A stretch of DNA of 64,000 nt, taken from NCBI RefSeq assembly GCF_019654975.1, contig NZ_BPEW01000003.1, positions 228,365 to 292,364 on the forward strand, read 5' to 3'. This DNA comes from Shewanella sp. c952. GTDB taxonomy: Bacteria; Pseudomonadota; Gammaproteobacteria; Enterobacterales; Shewanellaceae. The notes beneath the pieces were generated by a model. It did not search any database. It had not been told where the DNA came from and saw only the letters and a list, made by a program, of their open reading frames with translations. Shown in pieces: positions 29,924-38,507 of this stretch (its first letter is position 1; the number at the start of each line of letters is the position of its first letter). Both the position numbers and the translations under genes were made by a program.

Positions 29924-30173
29924 AATTATTTACTTTATCTTATTTAGTTTTGCTGACAAACGCCAAAGTAACGCGTTGGCAGAATGTCATCGAAGTGTAA
30001 AAATCGGCATAAAGCTTAAGCCGCTTTATGTCCAGTTGCAACAATGGATCGCAAGAACTGTTGCCTAAGCCACTGCTAAATGTTGCTACTATTGTTCACT
30101 TTCAAAAAGAGCTATCTCGACTAGCTCGATTTAACTTTTATATTCAGTAGTATGCTGCAATACAGTAAGGTGC

Positions 30174-30542
30174 TTAATCTTCAATTTCTGGGATACTTCT
30201 TAAATAAACAATCAGTCCAGTACCAATACATACCAACATCACTTTTACCCAGATCAGCGGCACAATAGCGATACTCACAACAAAACTGAGGCTACTGACA
30301 ATGTATGCCTTCTTCTTTAAGCCTTTTTTAATCGCCCCCTTTGCTTGCCAATCTCGCAGCGCTTCAGAAAACCATGGATGGGTCATCAACCACTGATAAA
30401 GTCTGTCACTAGATCGAGCAAAACAGTACGCCGCCAACAAAATAAACGGTACCGTTGGCAGTATAGGTAGCAAAATACCAATCAAGCCTAATGCTAAACT
30501 GCAAAGACCAGCCAACAGAAAGAAACCACGTTTTAACGCCAT
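30174..30542 (-). CDS. ybaN: YbaN-family DUF454 inner-membrane protein
   Basis: A roughly 122-residue small membrane protein. LGLIGILLPILPTVPFILLAAYCFARSS is the DUF454 signature, with a second hydrophobic pair near the C-terminus. The ATG at 30542 has AGGTG upstream; a GTG three codons earlier overlaps that site. In E. coli ybaN also lies next to apt. Function is not known. Confidence 0.9.
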   Translation of the reverse strand: MALKRGFFLLAGLCSLALGLIGILLPILPTVPFILLAAYCFARSSDRLYQWLMTHPWFSEALRDWQAKGAIKKGLKKKAYIVSSLSFVVSIAIVPLIWVKVMLVCIGTGLIVYLRSIPEIED

Positions 30543-30613
30543 CAAAATCACCTAAAAACAAAAAGCCACTCATAAAGAGTGGCTAGTATACCTCAGCAAA
30601 AATTAAAGAGAGC

Positions 30614-30733
30614 TTAAATTAGCCCCATAATCTTTAGCCAAGACAAGCTTGCTGGCAATGTCGGTAACAACATCACTAGAATAAAACCAATAAAATAAAC
30701 AATGTTAAATGGGTCTTTAAACGGCTGACTCAT
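30614..30733 (-). CDS. 39-residue membrane micro-protein
   Basis: A short ORF (MSQPFKDPFNIVYFIGFILV then MLLPTLPASLSWLKIMGLI) with one transmembrane segment at about residues 11-27. AGAGGA stands six bases before the ATG, a strong ribosome site, and a TATAAT box plus an exact FNR-type palindrome lie in the 92-base gap behind hvfC. I do not recognise the protein. It could be the last member of the hvf cluster or an independent FNR-controlled gene. Confidence 0.6.
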   Translation of the reverse strand: MSQPFKDPFNIVYFIGFILVMLLPTLPASLSWLKIMGLI

Positions 30734-30766
30734 GACTTCCTCTACGACTGTTGTTAACGACATTTA

Positions 30767-30780
30767 TTGATCTAGATCAA
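30767..30780 (-). promoter_or_regulatory. Exact FNR/EtrA-type site before the 39-residue ORF
   Basis: TTGATCTAGATCAA matches TTGAT-N4-ATCAA perfectly. On the minus strand it falls just downstream of a TATAAT box at 30792-30797, where binding would repress rather than activate that promoter. Confidence 0.6.
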
Positions 30781-30825
30781 TTTTTTGCGCCATTATAGAG
30801 TTTCATCACGCCGATAGAAAGCCTA

Positions 30826-31590
30826 TTACCCAATAAACTGTCGAATAATCCCTTTATCACTCAGCTGAAGTAAAAGCTCAATGCAACCTTGCTGTAAAAC
30901 CTCAGATTCGATATTTGTGAAAGTCTCTAATAACCAATCAATTAGTTCGGAATATTGTACTGATTCAAATTGCGACATGTATGCCAATACTTGCGCCGTT
31001 AGTGGGTTGAGCTGTAAAAAGCTCACTTCATCATCGAAATCAGCGTAAATGCAGAAAAACTGTGGTGCTTCGGTGGGCGTATCTGGGCGATAATCTTTAC
31101 TAATATGCTGCACATCGAAAGTGTATTGGGCAATTTGTGACGTTGACGAAACACTGAGCGACATTTTAGTTATTGCATCAGTATCAATATCAGCCACATT
31201 AATGATCTTCTGCTGTGAGCTCTCTTGAGCGACAGCAACTACAAGTTCGAGCCACTCATAATGAGCCAGCTCAAGCATAAAAGCAGGGTCTTGCTCTGTT
31301 GCTGTATATTCTGTCTGCAAAAACAGTAAGAATTCTTGCGCGATTTCAATAAATATCGGTGTGTGACAGTCATGCTCAACAAAAAACAGCTGTACTCTTT
31401 GCTGCCAGTCTTGTTCACTGTATAAACTTTTCAATACAGGAAAAGCATTAGACACAAACCCATCAACATTATTAAAGAACAGTTCTCGGTAAATTTTCAT
31501 TCGCCGAGCTTCAATCCCCTCTGGTAAGGGATTTGATGGATCTTTAATGTAATCCATGAAGTTCTGCTGGGTTTCGATGAAACTCATCAA
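30826..31590 (-). CDS. hvfC: DUF2063 partner protein of the MNIO enzyme (HvfC/BufC-like)
   Basis: A 254-residue protein with an N-terminal putative DNA-binding-type DUF2063 domain (FIETQQNFMDYI, GIEARRMKIYRELFFNNVDGFVSNAFP, then 'VLKSL'), followed by a C-terminal half rich in acidic and hydrophobic residues. In MNIO (DUF692) RiPP pathways such as Haemophilus HvfABC and the bufferins, this protein is the partner that presents the precursor to the enzyme. It overlaps hvfB by four bases, so the two are translationally coupled. The DUF2063 call is from the N-terminal pattern and the context. Confidence 0.85.
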   Translation of the reverse strand: MMSFIETQQNFMDYIKDPSNPLPEGIEARRMKIYRELFFNNVDGFVSNAFPVLKSLYSEQDWQQRVQLFFVEHDCHTPIFIEIAQEFLLFLQTEYTATEQDPAFMLELAHYEWLELVVAVAQESSQQKIINVADIDTDAITKMSLSVSSTSQIAQYTFDVQHISKDYRPDTPTEAPQFFCIYADFDDEVSFLQLNPLTAQVLAYMSQFESVQYSELIDWLLETFTNIESEVLQQGCIELLLQLSDKGIIRQFIG

Positions 31591-32423
31591 GCACTCCTTT
31601 TTAAACTGGCGATATGACGATTTTGATAATCATGGATCTGATTAATCTCTAGCATCAACTCACTGGTGGCAGGAATATTAAAATCTCGCTCTAATAGCGT
31701 TGGAAAAGCGCCATGATATTGATGGCACGCATCAAGTAACTTCCACACGGGGTCAATGATATCAGCACCATGGGTATCAACCACTAGATCTTCTTCTTCT
31801 TCATAGTGACCCGCTATATGCAAGTACTGGATTCTATCCGTTGGCATCGCTTTTAAATATTCAAGTGCATCATATTGATGGTTGATGGAGTTAACATATA
31901 TATTATTAACGTCCAACAACATCTTACAATTAGCCTCTTGCAAGACTGCGCTGACAAACTCAAGCTCAGACATCTCTGCGCCTGGGGCTGCATAAAAAGA
32001 AACATTCTCTAATATTAGTGGTCGCTCAATAATATCTTCCACTTGTTTGACCCGCTGCGCCACATGTCGCACCGCTTCACCTGTAAACGGGATAGGCATT
32101 AAGTCATACATATGCCCGGAGCCAGAACAGTAGCTCAAATGCTCGGAGTATATTTTTATCTGATGTTGATCAAGAAAATTTTTAACATTTTTGACAAACT
32201 GCACATCAAGCGGTGCAGGACTACCTATTGATAATGACAGACCATGGCAGTAGAACTCATGCTTTTCTGTTAATTCTCGAAATTGACGGCCAAACTTACC
32301 ACCCAGCGTCATCCAATTTTCCGGTGCCACCTCGAAAAAATCGATGCCAGATGGAACACTTTGGCAGAACTCATCCAACATTTCTCGTCTAAGACCGAGA
32401 CCTACTTGTCCTTTATTTGTCAT
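31587..32423 (-). CDS. hvfB: MNIO-family (DUF692) multinuclear iron oxidase, HvfB-like
   Basis: A 278-residue TIM-barrel enzyme of the DUF692/MNIO family. These iron enzymes oxidise cysteines of a precursor peptide, in Haemophilus HvfB making oxazolone/thioamide pairs that bind copper. Candidate iron ligands seen: H60 (YCHGLSLS), E94 and H95 (SEHLSYCSG), E139-N140 (ILENVSFY), D171 and N173-N174 (LLDVNNIYVN), H202 and H206 (LHIAGH), D216/H218 (VVDTHG) and E245 (LLERDFNIP). Start MTNKGQVGLGLRREML is family-typical. It lies between the Cys-rich precursor gene and hvfC, the canonical order. Confidence 0.92.
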   Translation of the reverse strand: MTNKGQVGLGLRREMLDEFCQSVPSGIDFFEVAPENWMTLGGKFGRQFRELTEKHEFYCHGLSLSIGSPAPLDVQFVKNVKNFLDQHQIKIYSEHLSYCSGSGHMYDLMPIPFTGEAVRHVAQRVKQVEDIIERPLILENVSFYAAPGAEMSELEFVSAVLQEANCKMLLDVNNIYVNSINHQYDALEYLKAMPTDRIQYLHIAGHYEEEEDLVVDTHGADIIDPVWKLLDACHQYHGAFPTLLERDFNIPATSELMLEINQIHDYQNRHIASLKRSA

Positions 32424-32460
32424 ACCGCTCGCCCGTCAGTTTTGGGTTGAATTAACAAAT

Positions 32461-32483
32461 AGGGCCAGCAAACGCTGACCCCG
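32461..32483 (-). terminator. Attenuator-like hairpin between hvfA and hvfB
   Basis: In the transcript GGGTCAGC pairs with GCTGGCCC (one G-U) around GTTT, followed by the weak tract TATTTGTT. A partial terminator here would make precursor mRNA exceed enzyme mRNA. Confidence 0.5.
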
Positions 32484-32501
32484 TTTCACTATATAGAAAG
32501 C

Positions 32502-32939
32502 TTACTTAGAACCACCGCATTTACCTTCACCACACTTACCTTCTTTCTTAGCTTTTTTGTCGCCGCCGCACTTGCCTTCGCCACACTTACCTTCTTTGGC
32601 TTTTGACTTGGCTTTATCGCCGCCACATTTACCTTCACCACACTTACCTTCTTTGGCTTTCATCTTATCTTCGCCGCATTTACCTTCGCCACACTTACCT
32701 TCTTTGGCTTTCATTTTATCTTCGCCGCATTTACCTTCGCCGCACTTGCCTTCTTTGGCTTTCTTTTTGTCTGCGCCGCACTTACCTTCACCACACTTAC
32801 CTTCGCCTTCAACTAACTGGTAACCGGCTTGCATTTCACTAAAGCCGAATGGGCTTGCTTGAACAGATGCAGCCAAAGAGCTTCCAAGAACAACAGCGCC
32901 AACAGCAACAGTAACAGCAGTCTTATTAACTAGTTTCAT
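32502..32939 (-). CDS. hvfA: Cys-rich RiPP precursor with twelve EGKCG motifs (HvfA-like)
   Basis: A 145-residue secreted precursor. Residues 1-28 are a signal peptide (TAVTVAVGAVVLGSSLAA, likely cut after SVQA), residues 29-45 a short leader, and residues 46-145 six tandem copies of EGKCGEGKCG joined by Lys/Asp/Met spacers of the form .DKMKAK. The 12 cysteines (49, 54, 66, 71, 83, 88, 100, 105, 119, 124, 136, 141) are all in EGKCG motifs. This is the substrate type of HvfB in Haemophilus, where the cysteine becomes a copper-binding oxazolone/thioamide. GAAGGA precedes the ATG. The gene heads the hvfABC order with a hairpin before hvfB. Confidence 0.9.
   Translation of the reverse strand: MKLVNKTAVTVAVGAVVLGSSLAASVQASPFGFSEMQAGYQLVEGEGKCGEGKCGADKKKAKEGKCGEGKCGEDKMKAKEGKCGEGKCGEDKMKAKEGKCGEGKCGGDKAKSKAKEGKCGEGKCGGDKKAKKEGKCGEGKCGGSK
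32513..32804 (-). repeat. In-frame 51-bp repeats inside hvfA
   Basis: Six near-tandem units, mostly 51 bases (17 residues, one of 57 bases), each encoding a double EGKCG. Unit number could change by recombination or slippage without breaking the frame. Confidence 0.9.
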
Positions 32940-33323
32940 AATATCTTCCTTCTTGATTTAATCTACAGTATTTCGGTTACCAACAATGTATTTTGCTGGC
33001 TTGCTTAAAGAGACCTGAGCACCAACAATTTAATTTCATTTTTTCTACAACTATCACATTTATGGCGCAAAAAAGCTGATAGTGCAAACATTGTTTATAC
33101 CTATTAGCCGCAGTTCAGCACCATTTTTCGTTAAATTTGGTATATAACAGCAATGAAAAAGGCTTTCATAGCTATGAATACCAACCGAACAAAAAACAGA
33201 CAGTTTGCTGGCAATACGGAATTAGCTTGATTTAAGATCACGCTAAATTCACTTTCGTTTGGTACCACAGAGTGCATGATGTAGAATGCAGCGCCTTTTA
33301 AAACTTGATGAGTGGATAGTTCT
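32940..33323. other. Divergent promoter region hvfA-dusC
   Basis: 384 bases that must hold the hvfA promoter (leftward) and dusC promoter (rightward). The stretch TTGTTGGTAACCG lies about 45 bases before hvfA, but no confident sigma-70 or ECF promoter could be assigned. No operator of a known metal regulator was recognised. Confidence 0.4.
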
Positions 33324-34280
33324 GTGCGAATAATTTTGGCGCCTATGGAAGGTGTTGTTGATGATTTAATGCGTGAAATTCTTTCGGCTATTAATCCCTA
33401 CGATTTAATGGTGACCGAATTTGTACGTGTCGTTGACCAGTTATTGCCAGAAAAAGTGTTTTACCGGATCTGTCCTGAGCTTAAAACCAATGGCGAAACG
33501 GCATCAGGAACGCCTGTTAGAGTGCAATTATTGGGTCAAGAGCCTGGGTGGATGGCAGAAAATGCTATTAGAGCGATAGAGATGGGATCAAAAGGCGTTG
33601 ATGTTAATTTTGGTTGTCCTGCCAAAATGGTCAACCGCAGTAACGGTGGCGCAGTAATGCTGCAATACCCTGAACAACTCTATAACGTGGTTAAGGCCAT
33701 GCGGGAAGCGGTGCCAGAGCAGCACCCTGTTACCGCTAAAATCCGTCTTGGGTTTAACGATAAGTCTCTTTATATGGAAAATGCACAAGCGATATATGAA
33801 GCTGGTGCAAGTGAGCTTGCTGTACATGCAAGAAGTAAAGTTGACGGTTATAAACCACCCGCTTACTGGGAGTACATCACCGATATAAATGCCAAGCTGC
33901 CGATTCCGGTTATTGCTAACGGTGAGATATGGAATGCCAATGACGCACGTCGCTGTATGGAGCTTACCGGTTGTGACAGCATCATGGTTGGTCGCGGCGC
34001 CATTTCGCTACCTAACTTGGCTGCTAGTATTAAAGGTGAAACACCCTATACATGGCAGCAGTCACTAGCACTGATGCTTGAATACACCAATCGAGAGCTT
34101 GCTGGCCGTAAAAGTACCTATTACCCAGCTCGAATTAAACAATGGTTCAATTACCTAAATCGCCAATATCCTGAGGCTGATACGCTATTTCGTGAGCTTA
34201 GAATTTTTAAGACTGCCGAAGAAATTATTGATGCTCTGCAAACAGCTAATACCAATCTGTACCATCAACAGGTTGATTAA
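33324..34280 (+). CDS. dusC: tRNA-dihydrouridine(16) synthase DusC
   Basis: A 318-residue flavin enzyme that reduces uridine 16 in tRNA. It has MRIILAPMEGVVDDLMRE, TEFVRVVDQLLPEKVFYRICPEL (DusC rather than DusA or DusB), VDVNFGCPAKMVNRSNGGA with the catalytic cysteine, and HARSK/ANGEIWN/GRGAISLPNL for FMN. Start taken at GTG 33324, which gives the usual MRxILAPMEG and has GAGTGGA upstream; a GTG four codons earlier is also open. Confidence 0.93.
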   Translation: MRIILAPMEGVVDDLMREILSAINPYDLMVTEFVRVVDQLLPEKVFYRICPELKTNGETASGTPVRVQLLGQEPGWMAENAIRAIEMGSKGVDVNFGCPAKMVNRSNGGAVMLQYPEQLYNVVKAMREAVPEQHPVTAKIRLGFNDKSLYMENAQAIYEAGASELAVHARSKVDGYKPPAYWEYITDINAKLPIPVIANGEIWNANDARRCMELTGCDSIMVGRGAISLPNLAASIKGETPYTWQQSLALMLEYTNRELAGRKSTYYPARIKQWFNYLNRQYPEADTLFRELRIFKTAEEIIDALQTANTNLYHQQVD

Positions 34281-34395
34281 CAGAATAATTGGTAATTATT
34301 AGTAATAATGGCCGCAGATTTGATCTTAGTCATTACCTGCAATTGTAACGCGTTTAGACTGGTAAACCGTGAAATCAATAATTGTAGGCAGAACC

Positions 34396-34752
34396 GTGAG
34401 TACGAACCAAATCAAACAAACCCTTTCCGATATTGAATTGGAATTAAGGCAGAAGATTGGTGCGCACCCAGAGTTGCAAGCCAAGCTAATGGAACAGCAT
34501 AATTATTCCCTGTGTGAGCTCATCGAGATAATGACCCAAGCACATTTATGCGACCATCCATTATTTTTCAAGTTGATGCAACTAGACGCTGCGCGTTGTC
34601 AACTTGAAATTGGTTTGTATGGTGTGTGCTCAGACTGTGAAGAGAATATCGAAGCGGAACTTTTGGCTGCAGATCCTCTCGAGCAACGATGCTTAAGCTG
34701 TAATAACTTGCACAAGCGTGAGCACCGACAAGAACTGAGATTGAATCATTAG
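34396..34752 (+). CDS. DksA/TraR-type C4 zinc-finger protein
   Basis: A 118-residue small regulator-like protein. The C-terminal zinc finger reads CSDCEENIEAELLAADPLEQRCLSCNN, the TraR/DksA C4 pattern, and the N-terminal half is helical with a coiled-coil feel. DksA-family proteins act in the secondary channel of RNA polymerase, but this one lacks the DxxDxA coiled-coil tip of DksA as far as I can see, so its effect is uncertain. Start is the GTG with AGGCAG upstream; a GTG nine codons earlier is possible. Followed by a bidirectional terminator. Confidence 0.8.
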   Translation: MSTNQIKQTLSDIELELRQKIGAHPELQAKLMEQHNYSLCELIEIMTQAHLCDHPLFFKLMQLDAARCQLEIGLYGVCSDCEENIEAELLAADPLEQRCLSCNNLHKREHRQELRLNH

Positions 34753-34788
34753 CATTACTACATTCTATTATTTGATTAATCGAAGATA

Positions 34789-34821
34789 TAAAAAAACCTC
34801 CAATTAAGGAGGTTTTTTATT
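34789..34821. terminator. Bidirectional terminator between DksA-like gene and TonB receptor gene
   Basis: AACCTCC and GGAGGTT pair around AATTAA, with A6 before and T6 after. Confidence 0.9.
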
Positions 34822-34836
34822 GTCTAAAAAGTAACT

Positions 34837-37596
34837 TTAGAACTTAACACTTGCTCTTACGAAGAAGTAACGACCTAGTACATCATAAGTGTACGGATCG
34901 GTATTTGAGTCATTATTACCTGAGTAATATGGAGCATCTTCATCTAAGATGTTATTAACACCGCCAGATAGACGAACAGTATTAGTTACATCATAAGTCG
35001 CTGACAGATCGTGATACACGATGCTATCGACTGTAGGAGCGTAACAATCTGATGGATCATCTTGACATGCAAATGAATCCATTCCGTCAATATAACGCGC
35101 TTCGTATGTAGCACTCCAGCTATCGCCAGTAGCACTTAGGTTAAAGTTAGTTTTCAACTTAGCGTATGCACCTGAACCACCAGTAATGTAGCCACGGTAA
35201 TCAACAGCTACACCGTCTTGATCGAACTCTACATATTTATCAAGAATCGACGTATCTAAGCCTGCTTTCCAATCTAAACCTAATCCTTCAAATACGTATG
35301 CTACGTTGATGTCGTAGCCTGCTGCATTTGTTTGACCGATGTTTTGTAGACCGTTGTCAAACGATATGCGACCAGTACCATCGATTTCGATATTTGAAGA
35401 CTGACATAGCGCTGTTTCAGTATTAATCTTGTTACCGCTTGCATCAAGACACTGGTTAGCAATGTAGTTTGAATCTACTGCAGTAATAGTGTTACTGATT
35501 TCGATATCATAGTAATCAACAGTGAAAGATAGACCTTCTACAAAGCTTGGAGAGTAAACCAAACCTAGTGTGGTTATATCTGCTTGTTCAGGCGTTAAAT
35601 CAGGGTTACCACCAACAGTCACTTCAGCTTGTGTTTGATCTGTTGCTGGATGCTTGATTTGGTCAAATGATGGTGACTTTCCGCCGTATAGCTCACTTAC
35701 AGTAGGAGCACGGAATGCAGTAGACAAACCACCACGAAGCATCAAGTCATCCGTCATGCGCCATGTTAAACCAAGCTTCCAAGTATTATCTGAACCAAAT
35801 GTGCTGTAATCGAAGTAACGAATAGCTGCGCTTAGGTCAACCTGCTGTGCAAGTGGCAAATCGCTCAACAATGGAATTGCAATCTCAGCATATGCTTCGT
35901 TTACGTCGAACGAACCAGCAGTTGCTTCAACTCGTGGATCATTAGCAAGACCTTGTGAAGTCAACGAGTCAGGCGTGTAATGTGCAGATTCTTTACGGTA
36001 CTCATAACCTGCTGCAAAGCCAACAATACCAGCAGGAAGTTCAAAGATCTCACCAGAAAGTGTTGCTGCTGCAATATCTAGTTCACTTCCACCGCTATTA
36101 ATTTCAGTGTAGATGTATGGAGCAATGCTATCGCCTTCCCAAGAAGACTGAGTAAATGGATCAAAGCTTTTATCTAAAACTGCATCATTAATTGAACCTA
36201 GGTTATGCAGGTTTGCAAGGGTATCAACTGAATCGTTCTTACCTTTGTTGTATGATGCATCCCATGTCCAGCCATTGTCGAACTCACCTTCAAGGCCAAC
36301 AACTACACGAACTGTATCTACAACTTGAGAGAAATCACGAGTACCTGATTCAACCACACGACGACCATAATCTAACTTTTCGCCTTCTTGTACTGAACCT
36401 ACTAACTCTTTATTCATCCAAGAAGAATCGTATGCCCATGCAGTGCTGTTCCAAATTGGCTGCGGCGCCATTTGTTGATCAGACCAACGCTTAGAGTACA
36501 TCGCTTCAGAGAAGAACATGATTGAATCTGATAGCTCATAAGTACCAGAGAAAGATAGATTCAAGCGCTCCATTGGCGTTGAAAGGTAGCTATCTTTTGA
36601 ATAGTTGTATTTATCTTCATTGGTGAAATCATGGTATTCACCACCACGACCACTTAAGTCTGCTTCAGTCTTGTTTGGATCTAAGTACGCATACTTTGGC
36701 TTGCCATCGTCACCAGCAACATAGTGACCATAATAACCACTGTCTCCGATAGCGTAAGCACCATCTTCACCAGTACCTACGATGCCATGGTTTCTATCGC
36801 CCCAAATGTGTCCGCCTTGAGCGTATGAACTACCACCACAGTAAAGAGTCTTGGCTCCAGCATCACCAGTTTCAGCGATTGGACAATTTGAAAAATCACG
36901 ATCTGCTTGACTCGCTTCACCACGCTTAGTGTACTGAGCGTTAATGACAACGTTGCCTTTATCAAACGTGTTACCAACGGTAAAGTCGATGCTTGTTTCG
37001 TCTGCATCACCTTGACCAGACATACCTGTTTGAACGTTCATCTCAAAGCCTTCAAAATCACGCTTCAAAATAACGTTTACAACACCTGCGATTGCGTCAG
37101 TACCATATACCGCCGATGCGCCATCTTTTAGTACTTCAACACGTTGAATCATCGATACTGGAATAGTGTTCAAATCAACTGACGAAGCTGCACCTGTTCC
37201 AGATGCAATCATGCGGCGACCGTTTACTAATACCAAAGTACGGTTTGAGCCAAGTCCACGTAAGTTAACTCGAGCATTACCACCTGAGCCGTTGTTAACT
37301 GCGGCGTTAGTCATCGCGCCACCAGATGCAGTCATTTTCTGTAGAACATCATCAATAGATGTAGCACCAGATGCGATAATTGCGGAAGCATCAATCACAC
37401 TTACTGGGCTAGATGTTTCCATATCAGCACGCTTAATACGTGAACCGGTAACTTGTATACGTTCAACTTTCTCTTCCGCTGTATTTCCATCGACAGCGTC
37501 ATCAGCCAAAGCAAACCCCGATAAAGCGACACTACTTGCAGCTACCGCAATAAAACTTTTGCGAATGGCACTTGCAGTTAAGGTCAACGAGTTCAT
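34837..37596 (-). CDS. TonB-dependent outer-membrane receptor
   Basis: A 919-residue receptor. Signal peptide SFIAVAASSVALSGFALA is cleaved before DDAVDG; ERIQVTGSRIKR serves as the TonB-box region; the plug follows (SSPVSVIDA, VNLRGLGSNRTLVLVNGRRM, VEVLKDGASAVYGTDAIAGVVNVILKR), then a 22-strand barrel ending in VRASVKF with the terminal phenylalanine. The plug type and lack of cysteine-rich or Fur features resemble the oligopeptide/carbohydrate receptors common in Shewanella and Alteromonas rather than siderophore receptors; substrate unknown. The ATG has AAGGGG upstream. An unusually long AT-rich region precedes it. Confidence 0.93.
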   Translation of the reverse strand: MNSLTLTASAIRKSFIAVAASSVALSGFALADDAVDGNTAEEKVERIQVTGSRIKRADMETSSPVSVIDASAIIASGATSIDDVLQKMTASGGAMTNAAVNNGSGGNARVNLRGLGSNRTLVLVNGRRMIASGTGAASSVDLNTIPVSMIQRVEVLKDGASAVYGTDAIAGVVNVILKRDFEGFEMNVQTGMSGQGDADETSIDFTVGNTFDKGNVVINAQYTKRGEASQADRDFSNCPIAETGDAGAKTLYCGGSSYAQGGHIWGDRNHGIVGTGEDGAYAIGDSGYYGHYVAGDDGKPKYAYLDPNKTEADLSGRGGEYHDFTNEDKYNYSKDSYLSTPMERLNLSFSGTYELSDSIMFFSEAMYSKRWSDQQMAPQPIWNSTAWAYDSSWMNKELVGSVQEGEKLDYGRRVVESGTRDFSQVVDTVRVVVGLEGEFDNGWTWDASYNKGKNDSVDTLANLHNLGSINDAVLDKSFDPFTQSSWEGDSIAPYIYTEINSGGSELDIAAATLSGEIFELPAGIVGFAAGYEYRKESAHYTPDSLTSQGLANDPRVEATAGSFDVNEAYAEIAIPLLSDLPLAQQVDLSAAIRYFDYSTFGSDNTWKLGLTWRMTDDLMLRGGLSTAFRAPTVSELYGGKSPSFDQIKHPATDQTQAEVTVGGNPDLTPEQADITTLGLVYSPSFVEGLSFTVDYYDIEISNTITAVDSNYIANQCLDASGNKINTETALCQSSNIEIDGTGRISFDNGLQNIGQTNAAGYDINVAYVFEGLGLDWKAGLDTSILDKYVEFDQDGVAVDYRGYITGGSGAYAKLKTNFNLSATGDSWSATYEARYIDGMDSFACQDDPSDCYAPTVDSIVYHDLSATYDVTNTVRLSGGVNNILDEDAPYYSGNNDSNTDPYTYDVLGRYFFVRASVKF

Positions 37597-37661
37597 ATTT
37601 TTCCCCTTCAAATCCCAATAATCAATTTAGGAATAGTTATATTTTTTGTTTTGTTATTAAT

Positions 37662-37677
37662 AAGAAGTTAACTTCTT
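37662..37677. promoter_or_regulatory. Perfect 16-bp palindrome before the TonB receptor gene
   Basis: AAGAAGTTAACTTCTT is self-complementary over all 16 bases and lies 66-81 bases before the start codon, a normal operator distance. The binding regulator is not recognised. Confidence 0.45.
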
Positions 37678-37748
37678 GGTGCTAATACTGTTAAATACCA
37701 CAAAAAGAGTCAAGCTTTATTACAAAATAATAACCTTATTGATATAAA

Positions 37749-37762
37749 TTGATACAGATCAC
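37749..37762 (-). promoter_or_regulatory. CRP/FNR-like hybrid site
   Basis: TTGATACAGATCAC has nine of ten conserved FNR positions and, with the next base, a CRP-type ATCACA half. It is about 160 bases before the TonB receptor start. Confidence 0.35.
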
Positions 37763-38507
37763 AAAAGAAACAAACACAGAAAACAAGCAAAAAAACGATT
37801 AATATCAATAACTTAATAAGAAGGCTCGATAAGTTATTATTAAATAAAACTAAACCAACAACAAAATTTTAAGTATATCAATTTTAACATTTGATTAAAT
37901 ATCAAACTCCTAGCCGCCACAGTAAAACGCTCCTAACAATAAATTAAAACAACAGTCAACTTAAGTGACGAAATAAATTTAAAAAAATACTGAATAAAGA
38001 AAAGCATTCGCAACATTTTAATTACCTAATAAAGCAAATGCTTTTTGTATACAGTATTCATAATGAAAACTAGTTTTAAAACAAGTAGAAAAATAATACA
38101 AGTAAAATAAAAACAAAATACAGCTCAAATAAACAACAACCCCAAAGATACAAAACCAATCGTTTTGTAAATACCCTGTAAATGCTTTGCAATGAAAGAT
38201 GATGATATGGAGTTAAAGTAAAGTGACTGACTCATTGTTAAATACGAACAAGAGCAAATATAAAATGAGCATTTTTTATTCCAACCACTCTCAATCTAGC
38301 ACTCCAATTTATTTTAAAAATACAAATTTACAATAACTTAAATCAACAACCATAATTCTGAAACTGGAACTATCTAGTGTTTCCTTTATTAAAACATTCT
38401 TTAACAGTGTAAAGCTAGAGTTACACTGATTCACAATAAAAATAGGAAATGAAGGTGCTAAGTGGAGAAAAGGGTCTATGTGAGCATTCTAGTGAGCAAT
38501 ACCAATT

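Noticed and set aside
29871..30068. 65-codon plus-strand frame overlapping the apt start
   Set aside because: Begins antisense within apt and has no similarity; a PriC-like origin was considered but the residues do not align.
32557..32842. Two long plus-strand frames with repeated HLPSPHLPS and LRRIYLRH
   Set aside because: Mirror images of the hvfA repeats on the opposite strand; repetition keeps them open.
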